DNA from: Planococcus wigleyi
GTDB taxonomy: Bacteria > Bacillota > Bacilli > Bacillales_A > Planococcaceae
Assembly: GCF_014836985.1 (NCBI RefSeq)
Contig: NZ_JACSPU010000004.1
Location: 62,001 to 126,000, forward strand
DNA: 64,000 bases
Reading direction: 5' to 3'
Each line of letters opens with the position of its first letter. Positions within the stretch are counted from its first letter, which is position 1. A model generated the notes under the pieces. The model made no database searches. It was not told the origin of the DNA and saw only the letters and a list, made by a program, of their open reading frames with translations. This document shows positions 49,942 through 58,788 of this stretch, piece after piece. Made by a program: the position numbers and the translations under genes.

Positions 49942-49988
49942 CGAAAAAACGTCCACAAATTGCTTTTCAGCAGTTGCGGACGTTTTGG
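49942..49988 (-). terminator. Terminator of acyl-CoA ligase gene 1
   Basis: On the minus strand aaacgtccgcaa...ttgtggacgtttttt: 12-bp stem with one G-T pair and a T run. Confidence 0.9.
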
Positions 49989-50006
49989 TTTATTCATTCA
50001 ACCCGA

Positions 50007-51608
50007 TCAATTCACTTTTTTCGGGCCGTTCCAGTACATTTCACGCAAGCGGAATTTCTGCAGCTTGCCTGTTGCAGTCTTCGGCAGCGCCTCAACGAAC
50101 TCGATGGATTTCGGTGCCTTGAAATGCGCCATATTGTCGCGCGTATAAGTGATGATTTCCTGTTCGGTGACGTTCGCTCCCGCCTGCAGGACGATGATGG
50201 CTTTCGGCACTTCTCCCCATTTCTCGTCCGGAACCGCGATGACGGCCACTTCCAAGACATCCGGATGCTTGTAAAGCACGCCTTCGATTTCCGTCGAAGA
50301 GATATTTTCTCCTCCAGAAATGATCATGTCTTTGATACGGTCCTGGATTTCAATATAGCCGTCCGGATACGTTACAGCGAGATCCCCTGTGTAAAACCAG
50401 CCGTCTTTAATCGCTTCCCCAGTTTTCTCCGGATCTTTGTAATAGCCGCTCATGACAACATTGCCGCGGGTGATGATTTCCCCCAGCTCCTTGCCGTTCC
50501 ATTCGACTTCTTTGCCGTCTTCCTGGTTGACGACTTTGGTTTCGCCGTTGAATGCCAGCTCGATTCCTTGACGTGCTTTAATAGTTGCTTGTTCTTCCGG
50601 CGTTTTGTCATCAAATTCCTTTTTCCATTCGTTGTAAAGGATGAACGGCGAAGTTTCCGTCAACCCGTAAACGTGCATCATGTTCAAGCCCAATAATTCC
50701 TGCGCTTTGCCAATCAATGCAGCAGCAGGCGGTGCGCCTGCTGTTGCCATACGCGGGTTAGTGATGATATTGATGGTTTTCGCTTTTGGTTCATTGACCA
50801 GCATGTTGACGACGGTCGGCGCTCCGCACAAGATGGAAATCTTATGCGTCTCGAACAGCTCCAAAATCAGCGGGGGATCGACTTTACGCAGGCAGACATG
50901 GGTGCCTCCAGCTGCGGTGATCGCCCAGACACCACCCCAGCCATTGGCATGGAACATCGGCAAAGTATGCAGATAGACGTCATCATGCTCCACTTTCAAG
51001 TGATACAGGAAGTTCGCGGCGTTCAGGTAATTGCTGCGATGCGTCAGCATGACCCCTTTCGGATTGGATGTCGTCCCGCTCGTGTAATTCAACGTCAGCA
51101 TCTGGTTTTCGTCGATCCTCACTTCCGGAAGCAAGAAATCACGATTCACTTCAATAAAGTCTTCATACGTTACGCCATTGATCTTCGACTCGTGGCCATC
51201 CACTTCCACCACGACGTATTTCTCAATCGGCAGCTTGTCCTGGATCTCCTCGATCAACTTGCCGAATTCGGCATCAACAATCAAAGTCTTCGCATCGCTG
51301 TGGTTGATGATGTATTCCAGGTCTTTGGCGGTCAACCGGTAATTGAGCGGCACCATGACCGCTCCCATTTGGCAGATGCCGTAAAAGCATTCCAGCATAT
51401 AATGGGTGTTCGGCAGCATAACAGCGACATGGTCGCCTTGCTGTACTCCTGATTGATGCAAGGCAAAAGCCAGCCGGTCAGTCCGGTCTCCGAACTCCTT
51501 ATATGTAAACGTTTTCTCTTCATCGATGACGGCCACTTTCTCCGGATAATACTTGATGGCTCTGCGTTTCCAATCGAGCGGTGTTAATGGTGCAATCATA
51601 TCTCCCAA
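50007..51608 (-). CDS. AMP-dependent acyl-CoA ligase, copy 1
   Basis: A 533-residue ANL-superfamily ligase. YTSGTTSNPKGVMLTH is the AMP-binding P-loop, YGLTETSPF is A5, YTGDLAVTYPDGYIEIQDR is A7, and the hinge KDMIISGGENISSTEIE and catalytic C-terminal lysine in PKTATGKLQKF are intact. It activates a carboxylic acid (medium/long or branched chain) to its CoA thioester. It resembles the FadD/DmdB-like group. Its neighbour upstream is a close paralogue; each has its own terminator, so they may be expressed separately. Confidence 0.93.
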   Translation of the reverse strand: MGDMIAPLTPLDWKRRAIKYYPEKVAVIDEEKTFTYKEFGDRTDRLAFALHQSGVQQGDHVAVMLPNTHYMLECFYGICQMGAVMVPLNYRLTAKDLEYIINHSDAKTLIVDAEFGKLIEEIQDKLPIEKYVVVEVDGHESKINGVTYEDFIEVNRDFLLPEVRIDENQMLTLNYTSGTTSNPKGVMLTHRSNYLNAANFLYHLKVEHDDVYLHTLPMFHANGWGGVWAITAAGGTHVCLRKVDPPLILELFETHKISILCGAPTVVNMLVNEPKAKTINIITNPRMATAGAPPAAALIGKAQELLGLNMMHVYGLTETSPFILYNEWKKEFDDKTPEEQATIKARQGIELAFNGETKVVNQEDGKEVEWNGKELGEIITRGNVVMSGYYKDPEKTGEAIKDGWFYTGDLAVTYPDGYIEIQDRIKDMIISGGENISSTEIEGVLYKHPDVLEVAVIAVPDEKWGEVPKAIIVLQAGANVTEQEIITYTRDNMAHFKAPKSIEFVEALPKTATGKLQKFRLREMYWNGPKKVN

Positions 51609-51702
51609 TCCCCTTCCGTTCCATCTATGGTAAAGCTTGTCTATTTTAGTATAGGAATGCAGATCTTAGCTGTCAATCAAACTTTCCGAATCTTTAAACA
51701 AC

Positions 51703-51738
51703 CAATAAAAATACAGGCGAAGATTTCTCTTCGCCTGT
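51703..51738 (-). terminator. Terminator of acyl-CoA ligase gene 2
   Basis: acaggcgaaga/tcttcgcctgt 11-bp stem, four-base loop, T-rich run on the minus strand. Confidence 0.92.
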
Positions 51739-51748
51739 TGGCTGTCGG

Positions 51749-53344
51749 TCAATTTACTTTTTTGCCGCCGCCCCAGTACATTTCACGCAATTGGAATTTC
51801 TGCAGTTTGCCCGTTGCCGTTTTTGGCAAGGCTTCTACAAAATCTACGGATTTCGGTACTTTGAAACGGGACATATTTTCACGGGTATAGTCCAGAATTT
51901 CTTTTTCGGTCACTTCCGCCCCATTATGCAGGACGATGATGGCTTTCGGGACTTCTCCCCATTTTTCGTCCGGAACCGCGATGACAGCAACTTCGGCAAT
52001 AGCCGGATGCTTGTACAGTACACCTTCGATTTCAGTAGAAGAAATGTTTTCGCCTCCAGAAATGATCATATCCTTAATCCGGTCCTGGATTTCGATAAAG
52101 CCATCCGGATGAGTAACCGCCAAGTCGCCTGTATAGAACCAGCCGTCACGGATCGCTTCTGCCGTTTTCTCCGGATCTTTGTAATAACCGGCCATTACGA
52201 CATTGCCGCGAGTGACGATTTCTCCCAGTTCCTTGCCGTTCCATGCAACTTCTTCGCCGTCTTCCTGGTTGACGACTTTGGTTTCCCCGTTGAATGCCAG
52301 CTCGATGCCTTGACGTGCTTTGATGGAAGCCTGTTGTTCAGGATCGAGGTCATTGAATTCATTTTTCCATTCACAGTATAGAATGAACGGCGACGTTTCC
52401 GTCAATCCATACACATGCATCATATTCAAGCTGAGGATGCTTTGTGCTTTGGCGATCAATGCCGCCGCAGGAGGCGCTCCCGCTGTTCCCATACGGATTT
52501 TTTGCTTGAGTTCGATTTCTTTCGCTTTCGGGTCATTGACCAGCATATTGACGACTGTCGGTGCTCCACAAAGTGAAGTGATGCCGTGATTCTCGAAAAG
52601 ATCAAGAATCAATGGCGGATCGACTTTGCGCAAGCAGACATGAGTACCGCCCGCAGCCGTAATTGCCCAGACGCCGCCCCAGCCGTTTGTATGGAACATC
52701 GGCAAGGTATGCAAATAAACATCATCGTATTTGATTTCCAAGTGATGCAGGAAGTTTGCCGCATTCATGTAATTCGTGCGGTGGGTCTGCATAACCCCTT
52801 TCGGATTGGATGTCGTGCCGCTTGTGTAGTTAAGGGACAGCATCTGATTTTCATCCAATTCTACCGTCGGAACTTTGGCATCTTCCGGCACTTCACCGAT
52901 AAATTCTTCGTAATCGACGCCTTTGATCGCTGATTCACAGCCTTCTACCGGAACGATGATGTACTTTTCGATCGGCAGTTCGTCTTGGATTTCTTCGATC
53001 AATTTGCCGAATTCCGCATCGACAATCAACATTTTGGCATCGCTATGCTTTAAAATGTACGCCAAATCTTTTGTCGACAGGCGGTAATTGAGCGGGACGA
53101 TGACTGCTCCCAGCGGCGGGATGCCATAAAAGCATTCCAGCATCGCATGGTTATTCGGCAGCATGACCGCCACATGTTCTTTTTCTTTGATGCCGGCATT
53201 ATGTAAGGCGATGGAAAGCCGGTCCACCCGGTTTCCGAATTCTTTGTATGTAAATTTCTTGTCTCCATCGATGACCGCAATTTTCTCCGGGTAGTATTTG
53301 ACTGCACGGCGTTTCCAATCGAGTGGTGTTAAAGTTGCCAGCAT
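51749..53344 (-). CDS. AMP-dependent acyl-CoA ligase, copy 2
   Basis: A 531-residue paralogue of copy 1 with the same motifs and almost no length difference; the stretch from YTGDLAV through the C-terminus is nearly identical and the first 200 residues differ more. This is a tandem duplication kept in both copies, suggesting related but distinct acid specificities or expression patterns. AAGGGG precedes ATG 53344. No beta-oxidation genes are beside it in this window. Confidence 0.93.
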   Translation of the reverse strand: MLATLTPLDWKRRAVKYYPEKIAVIDGDKKFTYKEFGNRVDRLSIALHNAGIKEKEHVAVMLPNNHAMLECFYGIPPLGAVIVPLNYRLSTKDLAYILKHSDAKMLIVDAEFGKLIEEIQDELPIEKYIIVPVEGCESAIKGVDYEEFIGEVPEDAKVPTVELDENQMLSLNYTSGTTSNPKGVMQTHRTNYMNAANFLHHLEIKYDDVYLHTLPMFHTNGWGGVWAITAAGGTHVCLRKVDPPLILDLFENHGITSLCGAPTVVNMLVNDPKAKEIELKQKIRMGTAGAPPAAALIAKAQSILSLNMMHVYGLTETSPFILYCEWKNEFNDLDPEQQASIKARQGIELAFNGETKVVNQEDGEEVAWNGKELGEIVTRGNVVMAGYYKDPEKTAEAIRDGWFYTGDLAVTHPDGFIEIQDRIKDMIISGGENISSTEIEGVLYKHPAIAEVAVIAVPDEKWGEVPKAIIVLHNGAEVTEKEILDYTRENMSRFKVPKSVDFVEALPKTATGKLQKFQLREMYWGGGKKVN

Positions 53345-53454
53345 AAGTAAATCCCCTTTCGTCTGTAAATTGCTTCACTGTTATATATCAAGTATAGGTA
53401 GTGCCCTTAACTGTGTCAATACAGTTTTCGGAATCGCTCGACAATTCGGACGAC

Positions 53455-53497
53455 CAAAGAAAAAACCAGAAGCTCCGTTTATCGGGCTTCCGGTTTG
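53455..53497 (-). terminator. Terminator of the ars operon
   Basis: aaccggaagc/gcttctggtt stem on the minus strand, 12-base loop, six Ts. Confidence 0.9.
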
Positions 53498-53516
53498 GAA
53501 ATTCATTATGGCCATT

Positions 53517-53789
53517 TTAACAATTGTTTTCAGGAAGACCTTCAAGCACCAGTCCGCCGTCTTTGAAATCAAGCGACACTTCTTCCACCATCGTGCTGAC
53601 GCGTTCGTCAAGCGCAACTTGGATGCCGTTGATTTGCTTGATGACGTCGCCTTGTTCCGGCGCGTCCATCGACAAGCCGAATTGCGGCCCGCAACAGCCT
53701 TGCCCCGCGAAATAAAAACGGATGCCTTGTGCTGCATTTTCTTTCATGGATTCCAACAGCATGTCTTTTGCCGGTTGTGTGATGTTCAT
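53517..53789 (-). CDS. HesB/IscA-like protein of the ars operon
   Basis: A 90-residue protein of the HesB/IscA-like fold: MNITQPAKDMLLESM and GIRFYFAGQGCCGPQFGLSMDAPEQGDVIKQINGIQVALDE follow the family, with a C-terminal cysteine near ENNC. The three cysteines of iron-sulfur IscA are not arranged canonically; a CC pair is present instead. Its ATG overlaps the arsA stop by one base, so it is the last, coupled gene of arsR-C-D-A. Similar proteins occur in ars operons of Bacilli; a role in arsenic or Fe-S handling is inferred. Confidence 0.85.
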   Translation of the reverse strand: MNITQPAKDMLLESMKENAAQGIRFYFAGQGCCGPQFGLSMDAPEQGDVIKQINGIQVALDERVSTMVEEVSLDFKDGGLVLEGLPENNC

Positions 53790-55576
53790 TAAAAAATCCC
53801 CTTTTCTGTTGTGATGAGTCTCTTCATTTTATCATAGCCGATGCTGTCCTGTGCCTGCCATGGGATCAGCGCCGTGCGCGCAGCAAGCTCACGGCTGACT
53901 TTTTGAATCCACGGCCATTCACTTTGGGCTTTGGCTTGCAGAAGAGCTTCCATTGTTCCTGTCCCTCCCAGGCTTTGGTTGATGACCCAGTTTTTCGCAA
54001 CGATTCCTGCACGCTCTAAGTCTTTCTGCAGGCGAGCTGCTTCAAAAACCGGAGTCGCTTCCGGCAAGGTGACGAGCAGAACATCGGTTTCTTCTGGATT
54101 GCGCAGGCGCGGCAACAGGTTTTGGACGCTTTGCGGAACTTCTCCAGTCGAGCGTGCCAATTCCTTGTGGTAGGTCTGTGCCGCATCCAGCAGCAATAAA
54201 GTATGCCCTGTTGGCGCCGTATCGATGATGACGATTTCGTTGTCCGCTTTAGCCACCACTTCCGCGAACGCACGGAACACTGCAATTTCTTCGGTGCACG
54301 GTGAACGCAGATCTTCTTCCAAATAAGCTCGTGCTTCCTCGTCAAGCGGACCTGCCGCTGCCAAAACTTGTGCTTTGTAGGCTTCGATTTCAAGCTCCGG
54401 ATCGATGCGGGAAACCGTCAACCGATCACCGCCGGTTCCTTCAAAGCGGTCCGCCAAATGCGCCGCAGGATCGGTTGTCGTCAAGTGCACAGGATGGCCT
54501 TTTTCAGCCAGACCGACCGCAAGCAGCGATGCAACCGTTGTCTTGCCGACTCCGCCTTTGCCCATTGTCAAAATGACACGTGTATTGTTCACTGAATAAT
54601 GGTCGACTAAATCCTTCAACTGTTCAAGTCCGGCTGGCAGTTGCTCCCCAATTTCCAGTGGTTCGGGACGCCAATCCGGTTGAGTGAACAAACGCCGCAA
54701 GTTCGTGATGCCGGTCAATGGGAATGCCACGAACGGCAGTCTGTGTGCCGGCAAGTTCTTCAAAGCTTGAGGCATTTGCTGCAAAGCCTGGTGATGCTGA
54801 AGGGCAAACGCCTGTGACACCGGGTCTTCGTTTTGTTTCGGAGAATAGATACCGTTCAAAATCAGCAGCTGATTCTCGATGCCGATGGATTGAAGCTCCT
54901 GGGACGCACGGGCAGCTTCCTTGAACGAAGCCGTGTCCGGACGCGCCACCAGGATCAATGCAGTCTGGCTCGGATCGGACAATGCATCCATAGTACTGGC
55001 ATACAGTTCCTTTTTGGCATCCAGTCCAGCGAGCGGCCCGAGGCAAGACGCCCCATGTGTGGACTCATCCAAAAATCCGCTCCAGGCAGTCGGCAGCTTC
55101 AAGAGCCGCAAGGTATGGCCGGTCGGTGCCGTATCAAAAAGAATATGATCGTAATCGTCCATGACGCGTTTGTCGGCCAAGAGCTTGGTGAATTCGTCGA
55201 ATGCCGCGATTTCTACCGTGCAGGCACCGGACAACTGCTCTTCCATCCCTTTGATGACCGCTTCCGGCAATTTGCCGCGGTAAGGCCCCACCACTGAATT
55301 CCGGTAGGCGCGCGCCGCTTCTTCCGGATCGAGGTTGCAGGCGAACAAGTTCTGGATCCCTTCTATCGCCTGTGGTTCGTTGGTCAGTTCCACATTAAAA
55401 ACGTCCTGCAGGTTGGAAGCCGGGTCCGTACTTACCAACAGTACCCGTTTGCCGGAATCCGCTAAAGCGACAGCAGTAGCAGACGCAGTGGAAGTCTTGC
55501 CGACTCCGCCTTTGCCTGTGAAAAACAAAAATGGTGTTCCGCTGATATCAGCCGGTTTAAAGATATCGCCGGTCAT
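53789..55576 (-). CDS. arsA: Arsenite-activated ATPase ArsA, two ATPase halves
   Basis: A 595-residue ArsA with duplicated ATPase halves. The first P-loop is GKGGVGKTS (21-29), the second MGKGGVGKTTVAS (around 340). Cysteines in GACTVEIAAFDEF, GASCLGPLAG and SPCTEEIAVF correspond to the three arsenite-binding cysteines of E. coli ArsA, and both DTAPTGHTLRLL/DTAPTGHTLLLL signal-transduction motifs are present. In known systems ArsA energises the ArsB pump; no ArsB or Acr3 is encoded in this cluster. The ATG overlaps the arsD stop (ATGA). Confidence 0.96.
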   Translation of the reverse strand: MTGDIFKPADISGTPFLFFTGKGGVGKTSTASATAVALADSGKRVLLVSTDPASNLQDVFNVELTNEPQAIEGIQNLFACNLDPEEAARAYRNSVVGPYRGKLPEAVIKGMEEQLSGACTVEIAAFDEFTKLLADKRVMDDYDHILFDTAPTGHTLRLLKLPTAWSGFLDESTHGASCLGPLAGLDAKKELYASTMDALSDPSQTALILVARPDTASFKEAARASQELQSIGIENQLLILNGIYSPKQNEDPVSQAFALQHHQALQQMPQALKNLPAHRLPFVAFPLTGITNLRRLFTQPDWRPEPLEIGEQLPAGLEQLKDLVDHYSVNNTRVILTMGKGGVGKTTVASLLAVGLAEKGHPVHLTTTDPAAHLADRFEGTGGDRLTVSRIDPELEIEAYKAQVLAAAGPLDEEARAYLEEDLRSPCTEEIAVFRAFAEVVAKADNEIVIIDTAPTGHTLLLLDAAQTYHKELARSTGEVPQSVQNLLPRLRNPEETDVLLVTLPEATPVFEAARLQKDLERAGIVAKNWVINQSLGGTGTMEALLQAKAQSEWPWIQKVSRELAARTALIPWQAQDSIGYDKMKRLITTEKGIF

Positions 55577-55950
55577 TTTGCACCGGATGATGCAATTTTG
55601 ACGTTCAGTGGAATCCCGGGTTGTTTAACCGGCTGCAATTCCGTTTCCTCCACTTTGAACCAGGCAGCAAATTCCTGGGCAGTCGGGTATTCTCCGGTTT
55701 TAGCCACTTCCCCATCAACGATTGTGAGCGGCAACGATTCGACACCTTTGTCGAACAATAGCGCATTGACCGTTTTATTTTCCACAAAAGCAGCAGGGTC
55801 AGTCCCTAAATTAAACCGCTTGATGTCGAAGCCTTTTTTCTCCAACGAAAAAACAGCGGCTGCCACTGCAGTCAGTTTCGGGTCTACTACCGGACCGCAA
55901 ACACCGGTATCACAGCACATAGCTGGATCGTATATCGTCACTTTAGTCAT
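55573..55950 (-). CDS. arsD: Arsenite metallochaperone ArsD
   Basis: A 125-residue ArsD. Cys12, Cys13 and Cys18 in MCCDTGVCG form the arsenite-binding site that hands As(III) to ArsA. The rest is the usual thioredoxin-like fold (FDIKRFNLGTDPAAFVENKTV, LPLTIVDGEVAKTGEYPT). The additional vicinal cysteine pairs near the C-terminus of the E. coli plasmid protein are absent, as in many chromosomal ArsDs. It is translationally coupled to arsA; AAAGGAG precedes the ATG. Confidence 0.96.
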   Translation of the reverse strand: MTKVTIYDPAMCCDTGVCGPVVDPKLTAVAAAVFSLEKKGFDIKRFNLGTDPAAFVENKTVNALLFDKGVESLPLTIVDGEVAKTGEYPTAQEFAAWFKVEETELQPVKQPGIPLNVKIASSGAK

Positions 55951-55970
55951 CAGACATTCTCCTTTAACAT

Positions 55971-56390
55971 TCAGTTTCCCGTTTTGGCAAAAGTTTCGAT
56001 ACGGGTGCCGATTGCATCACGGACTGTTTGGAACACTGTCCATTTTTCTTCATCTGTCCCTTGTGCTTTCGCTGGATCTTCAAAGCCCCAATGTTCACGT
56101 CTGACGTGAGGCGGAGTCATCGGACATTTATCGGCTGCATCGCCGCAAAGCGTCACAACGAAATCCGCGCTATTCAACAATTCTGGATCAATGATGTCAG
56201 AAGTTTGGGTTGAGATGTCGATGCCCACTTCATTCATGGCTTTTACCGCGTTCGGATTTAAGCCATGAGCTTCGATGCCGGCACTGTAAACATCCCACTC
56301 TCCAGCTAAATGTTGTTTCGCCCAGCCTTCAGCCATTTGGCTGCGGCAGGAATTTCCGGTACATAAAAAATAAATCGTTTTTTTCGGCAT
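55971..56390 (-). CDS. arsC: Arsenate reductase, thioredoxin-coupled
   Basis: A 139-residue ArsC of the low-molecular-weight phosphatase type. The P-loop [10 protein letters not shown] has the nucleophile Cys10; the redox relay cysteines are Cys82 ([11 protein letters not shown]) and Cys89. Residue spacing matches S. aureus pI258/B. subtilis ArsC, so thioredoxin is the electron donor. It reduces As(V) to As(III). AGGAGAA precedes ATG 56390. Second gene of the arsR operon. Confidence 0.97.
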   Translation of the reverse strand: MPKKTIYFLCTGNSCRSQMAEGWAKQHLAGEWDVYSAGIEAHGLNPNAVKAMNEVGIDISTQTSDIIDPELLNSADFVVTLCGDAADKCPMTPPHVRREHWGFEDPAKAQGTDEEKWTVFQTVRDAIGTRIETFAKTGN

Positions 56391-56456
56391 AATTAGGTTC
56401 TCCTCAATTGAGCAGCTTTTGGCAGCCGCTTATTTTTGTCTGCGATTCTCTTCTTA

Positions 56457-56804
56457 TCAGCAGCAATCCACTGGAGCTTCTTTGGCGCGCAGCGCTAATA
56501 GCTGGGGGTCTGCCTCTTCAATATGGCTCAAAATATTCTGCAGCAGCGGCGCATGCACCGAATCCTGGTTCAAGGAATAAAAGCGCCATTGCCCTTTTCT
56601 GTTTTCTTTCACCAGTCCTGCTTGTTTCAGCTTACGCAGGTGCTGGCTGATGGCCGGCTGGCTCATGCCGAACATCTCGACAAACTGGCAGACACATAGT
56701 TCATTGGTCTCCACCAGCTTCATCATCAGCAGGCGTGTGGGATCGCTGACGGCTTTCAGGCAAGCCGTGACGTCAGCTGCAGTTGTTTTTGCTAAAGTCT
56801 CCAT
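56457..56804 (-). CDS. arsR: Arsenic repressor ArsR (first copy)
   Basis: A 115-residue ArsR/SmtB regulator with the classical metalloid site NELCVCQF (Cys37, Cys39), helix-turn-helix MSQPAISQHLRKLKQAGLV, and a C-terminal cysteine pair, PVDCC, that could add ligands. As(III) binding would release DNA. AAAGGAG precedes the ATG. It heads arsR-arsC-arsD-arsA-HesB, and its own promoter has a perfect inverted repeat between -35 and -10. Confidence 0.95.
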   Translation of the reverse strand: METLAKTTAADVTACLKAVSDPTRLLMMKLVETNELCVCQFVEMFGMSQPAISQHLRKLKQAGLVKENRKGQWRFYSLNQDSVHAPLLQNILSHIEEADPQLLALRAKEAPVDCC

Positions 56805-56826
56805 GAAGATCCACTCCTTTGATTTC

Positions 56827-56861
56827 AGTATATAACCATTTCGTTATATAAGTCAATTGCG
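56827..56861 (-). promoter_or_regulatory. arsR operon promoter and operator
   Basis: On the minus strand TTGACT is followed by TATACT with an 18-base spacer. The inverted repeat tatataac-N6-gttatata (56829-56850) fills the spacer and reaches into the -10, so bound ArsR would block polymerase. Confidence 0.8.
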
Positions 56862-56880
56862 ATAAAGATTCAATCCTTAA

Positions 56881-56954
56881 ATCAAGAAAATTTGATTTAA
56901 AGCTTGAAAACAGCTGTTTAGAGTTCTATACTTGATTCATCAAATAAAATTGAT
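56881..56954 (+). promoter_or_regulatory. arsR2-arsO promoter with two ATCAA-N6-TTGAT operators
   Basis: TTGAAA (56904-56909), 17 bases, TATACT (56927-56932). Identical operators ATCAA-N6-TTGAT lie at 56881-56896 (upstream of the -35, arms extended to 9 bp) and 56939-56954 (over the transcription start). The design differs from the neighbouring arsR operator, so each ArsR probably has its own site. Confidence 0.82.
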
Positions 56955-56975
56955 TTAATGAAAGGTGTGTTAAGC

Positions 56976-57296
56976 ATGGCTTACCAGCTGGAAAAAGAAC
57001 TCAGAGCTCCTGCAGATTATGAAACCTATGCCATACAATTCAAAGCTCTGGCCGATCCGAAACGGCTGGAATTGCTGAAACTGATCGGAAAGAAAGGTTC
57101 TGTCTGTGTCTGCGATCTTGTTGAAGAGATGGCAATGCCTCAATCAAAGCTATCCTACCATTTGAAGATTCTGTTGAATGCCGGCCTTTTGACTAAGGAA
57201 ACCAAAGGAACATGGAGCTATTACGCGCTGGAATCCGTTGAAATGGAACGCCTGCTCCCTAAGCAGCTGTACAGCTCCCTCATCAACGTGACATGA
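56976..57296 (+). CDS. Second ArsR-family repressor
   Basis: A 106-residue ArsR/SmtB protein with the metalloid motif GSVCVCDL (Cys44, Cys46) and recognition region MPQSKLSYHLKILLNAGLL. It is distinct from the first ArsR (little identity outside the motif). GAAAGGTG supports ATG 56976; the ATG at 56958 overlaps that site. It is followed by arsO on the same strand and is flanked upstream by two identical operators, so it likely controls arsR2-arsO. Confidence 0.92.
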   Translation: MAYQLEKELRAPADYETYAIQFKALADPKRLELLKLIGKKGSVCVCDLVEEMAMPQSKLSYHLKILLNAGLLTKETKGTWSYYALESVEMERLLPKQLYSSLINVT

Positions 57297-57380
57297 ATGT
57301 CCGATTCAGCCAATGATGTTTTGCATGGACAGAAAGCGATATAGGATCATCAATTTTTAAAATAAAAGGAGTCCTTTAAA

Positions 57381-58664
57381 ATGACCACCACTTTACCCAT
57401 AGCAATTATCGGGGGCGGACCTGCAGGGTTAGCAGCGGCCGCTCAGCTGGTCCAGTACAAGCAGCCATTCGTCTTATTTGAAGCCGGTTCCGGACTTGGG
57501 ACACATTTTCTTGAATACGGCCATGTCCGTTTGTTTTCCACATGGCGCTATAATATTGACGCGGCTTCCAAAGCTTTATTCAAAGAGCATGGAATCGCTT
57601 TGCCGGATCCGGACCGGCTGCCTTATGGACGGGAAATCGCCCAGCAATACCTCCAGCCGCTTGGCCAACTGCCGGAACTGGAGCCTTTTATCCACTTGAA
57701 CAGCCGAGTTGTTCATGTGCAGCGGCAAGGATTGGATAAAATGAAAACAGCCGGCCGTGAAGAAAAACCATTCGAACTGCTTATCGAAATCGGATCCGGT
57801 GAACGCCGGACCGTATTGGCACGTGCAGTCATCGATGCAACCGGTACGTGGCAAAACCCCAATCCGATCGTGTCTGGCGGTGTGGCGGACAAAACTTCAG
57901 GATTAGTGGATTACGGTATTCCAGCGATTCTTGGAGAGGACCAAAAGCATTATGAAAACAAACGGATTGCGGTAGTCGGCAGCGGCCACTCCGCTTTGAA
58001 TTCCTTGTTGGATTTGGTCGGCCTGAAAGCGGCATTTCCAGAAACGCAGATTACATGGATTGTCCGGAAATCTTCGGTTGAAGAGGCTTTAGGCGGCGGA
58101 GACGCTGACCAATTGCCGGAGCGTGGAGCACTTGGGCAACGAGTCAAAGCATTGCTGGATGCTGGGCAAATCGATGTGCTGACATCCTGCTTTATCCAGT
58201 CCGCGCAGTTAGGCAATGGCCTGGCCATACTGACAGCATTTCGATATGGCGAAGAACTGGAGCTTGGCCCATTCGACCGGGTAATCGCCAATACCGGTTC
58301 CCGCCCAAGCTTTGATTTCTTGCGTGAGATCCGCTATGCATTTGATCCAGCTTCTGAAAGTGTGCCTGCACTGGCGCCGCTCATTGACCCGAACGTCCAT
58401 AGCTGCGGCACGGTGCGGCCACATGGCGAACGGGAACTGCGCCAGCCGGAAAAAAACTTCTATATTATCGGTGCGAAAAGCTACGGACGGGCGCCTACCT
58501 TCTTGATGGCCACCGGCTTTGAACAAGCCCGTTCTGTCGTTGCCCACCTTTCAGGCGATTACGAAGCAGCAGTGCGCGTTGAATTGGATTTGCCTGAAAC
58601 AGGCGTCTGCAGCAGCCGGCCGTTAACATTCACCATTGCCGGAGCGGGAAATAACTGCTGTTAA
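57381..58664 (+). CDS. arsO: Flavin-dependent monooxygenase ArsO
   Basis: A 427-residue flavoprotein. GGGPAGLAAAAQL is the FAD Rossmann motif, HVRLFSTWRYNID the conserved block after it, and VVGSGHSALNSLLDL the second (NADPH) Rossmann motif; the protein ends ...GAGNNCC. This matches the ArsO family of ars-cluster monooxygenases, whose exact arsenical substrate is still debated. AAAGGAG precedes the ATG. It lies 84 bases after arsR2. The C-terminal CC pair could be a thiol arsenic site. Confidence 0.9.
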   Translation: MTTTLPIAIIGGGPAGLAAAAQLVQYKQPFVLFEAGSGLGTHFLEYGHVRLFSTWRYNIDAASKALFKEHGIALPDPDRLPYGREIAQQYLQPLGQLPELEPFIHLNSRVVHVQRQGLDKMKTAGREEKPFELLIEIGSGERRTVLARAVIDATGTWQNPNPIVSGGVADKTSGLVDYGIPAILGEDQKHYENKRIAVVGSGHSALNSLLDLVGLKAAFPETQITWIVRKSSVEEALGGGDADQLPERGALGQRVKALLDAGQIDVLTSCFIQSAQLGNGLAILTAFRYGEELELGPFDRVIANTGSRPSFDFLREIRYAFDPASESVPALAPLIDPNVHSCGTVRPHGERELRQPEKNFYIIGAKSYGRAPTFLMATGFEQARSVVAHLSGDYEAAVRVELDLPETGVCSSRPLTFTIAGAGNNCC

Positions 58665-58788
58665 ATTAGAGCGAGAACAAATAATTCTATTCATTAAATT
58701 ATTCACGAATAACAAATAATATCATCCAACAAATTATCCATTGAATTTTCGCAGTCTCGAAAACCCTGAGTGAATATATACGAATATC
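58665..58788. other. AT-rich spacer with TTATTCA-type motifs
   Basis: Contains several ttattc/gaataa motifs (about 58,686-58,720) like those at 1237-1395. No gene. Confidence 0.4.

Noticed and set aside
51791..52381. Long plus-strand frame (196 residues) opposite acyl-CoA ligase copy 2
   Set aside because: Antisense shadow of a strongly supported gene; Phe/Arg-rich composition typical of such shadows. The same holds for the long frames at 3473-4330, 27201-27956 and 39171-40100.
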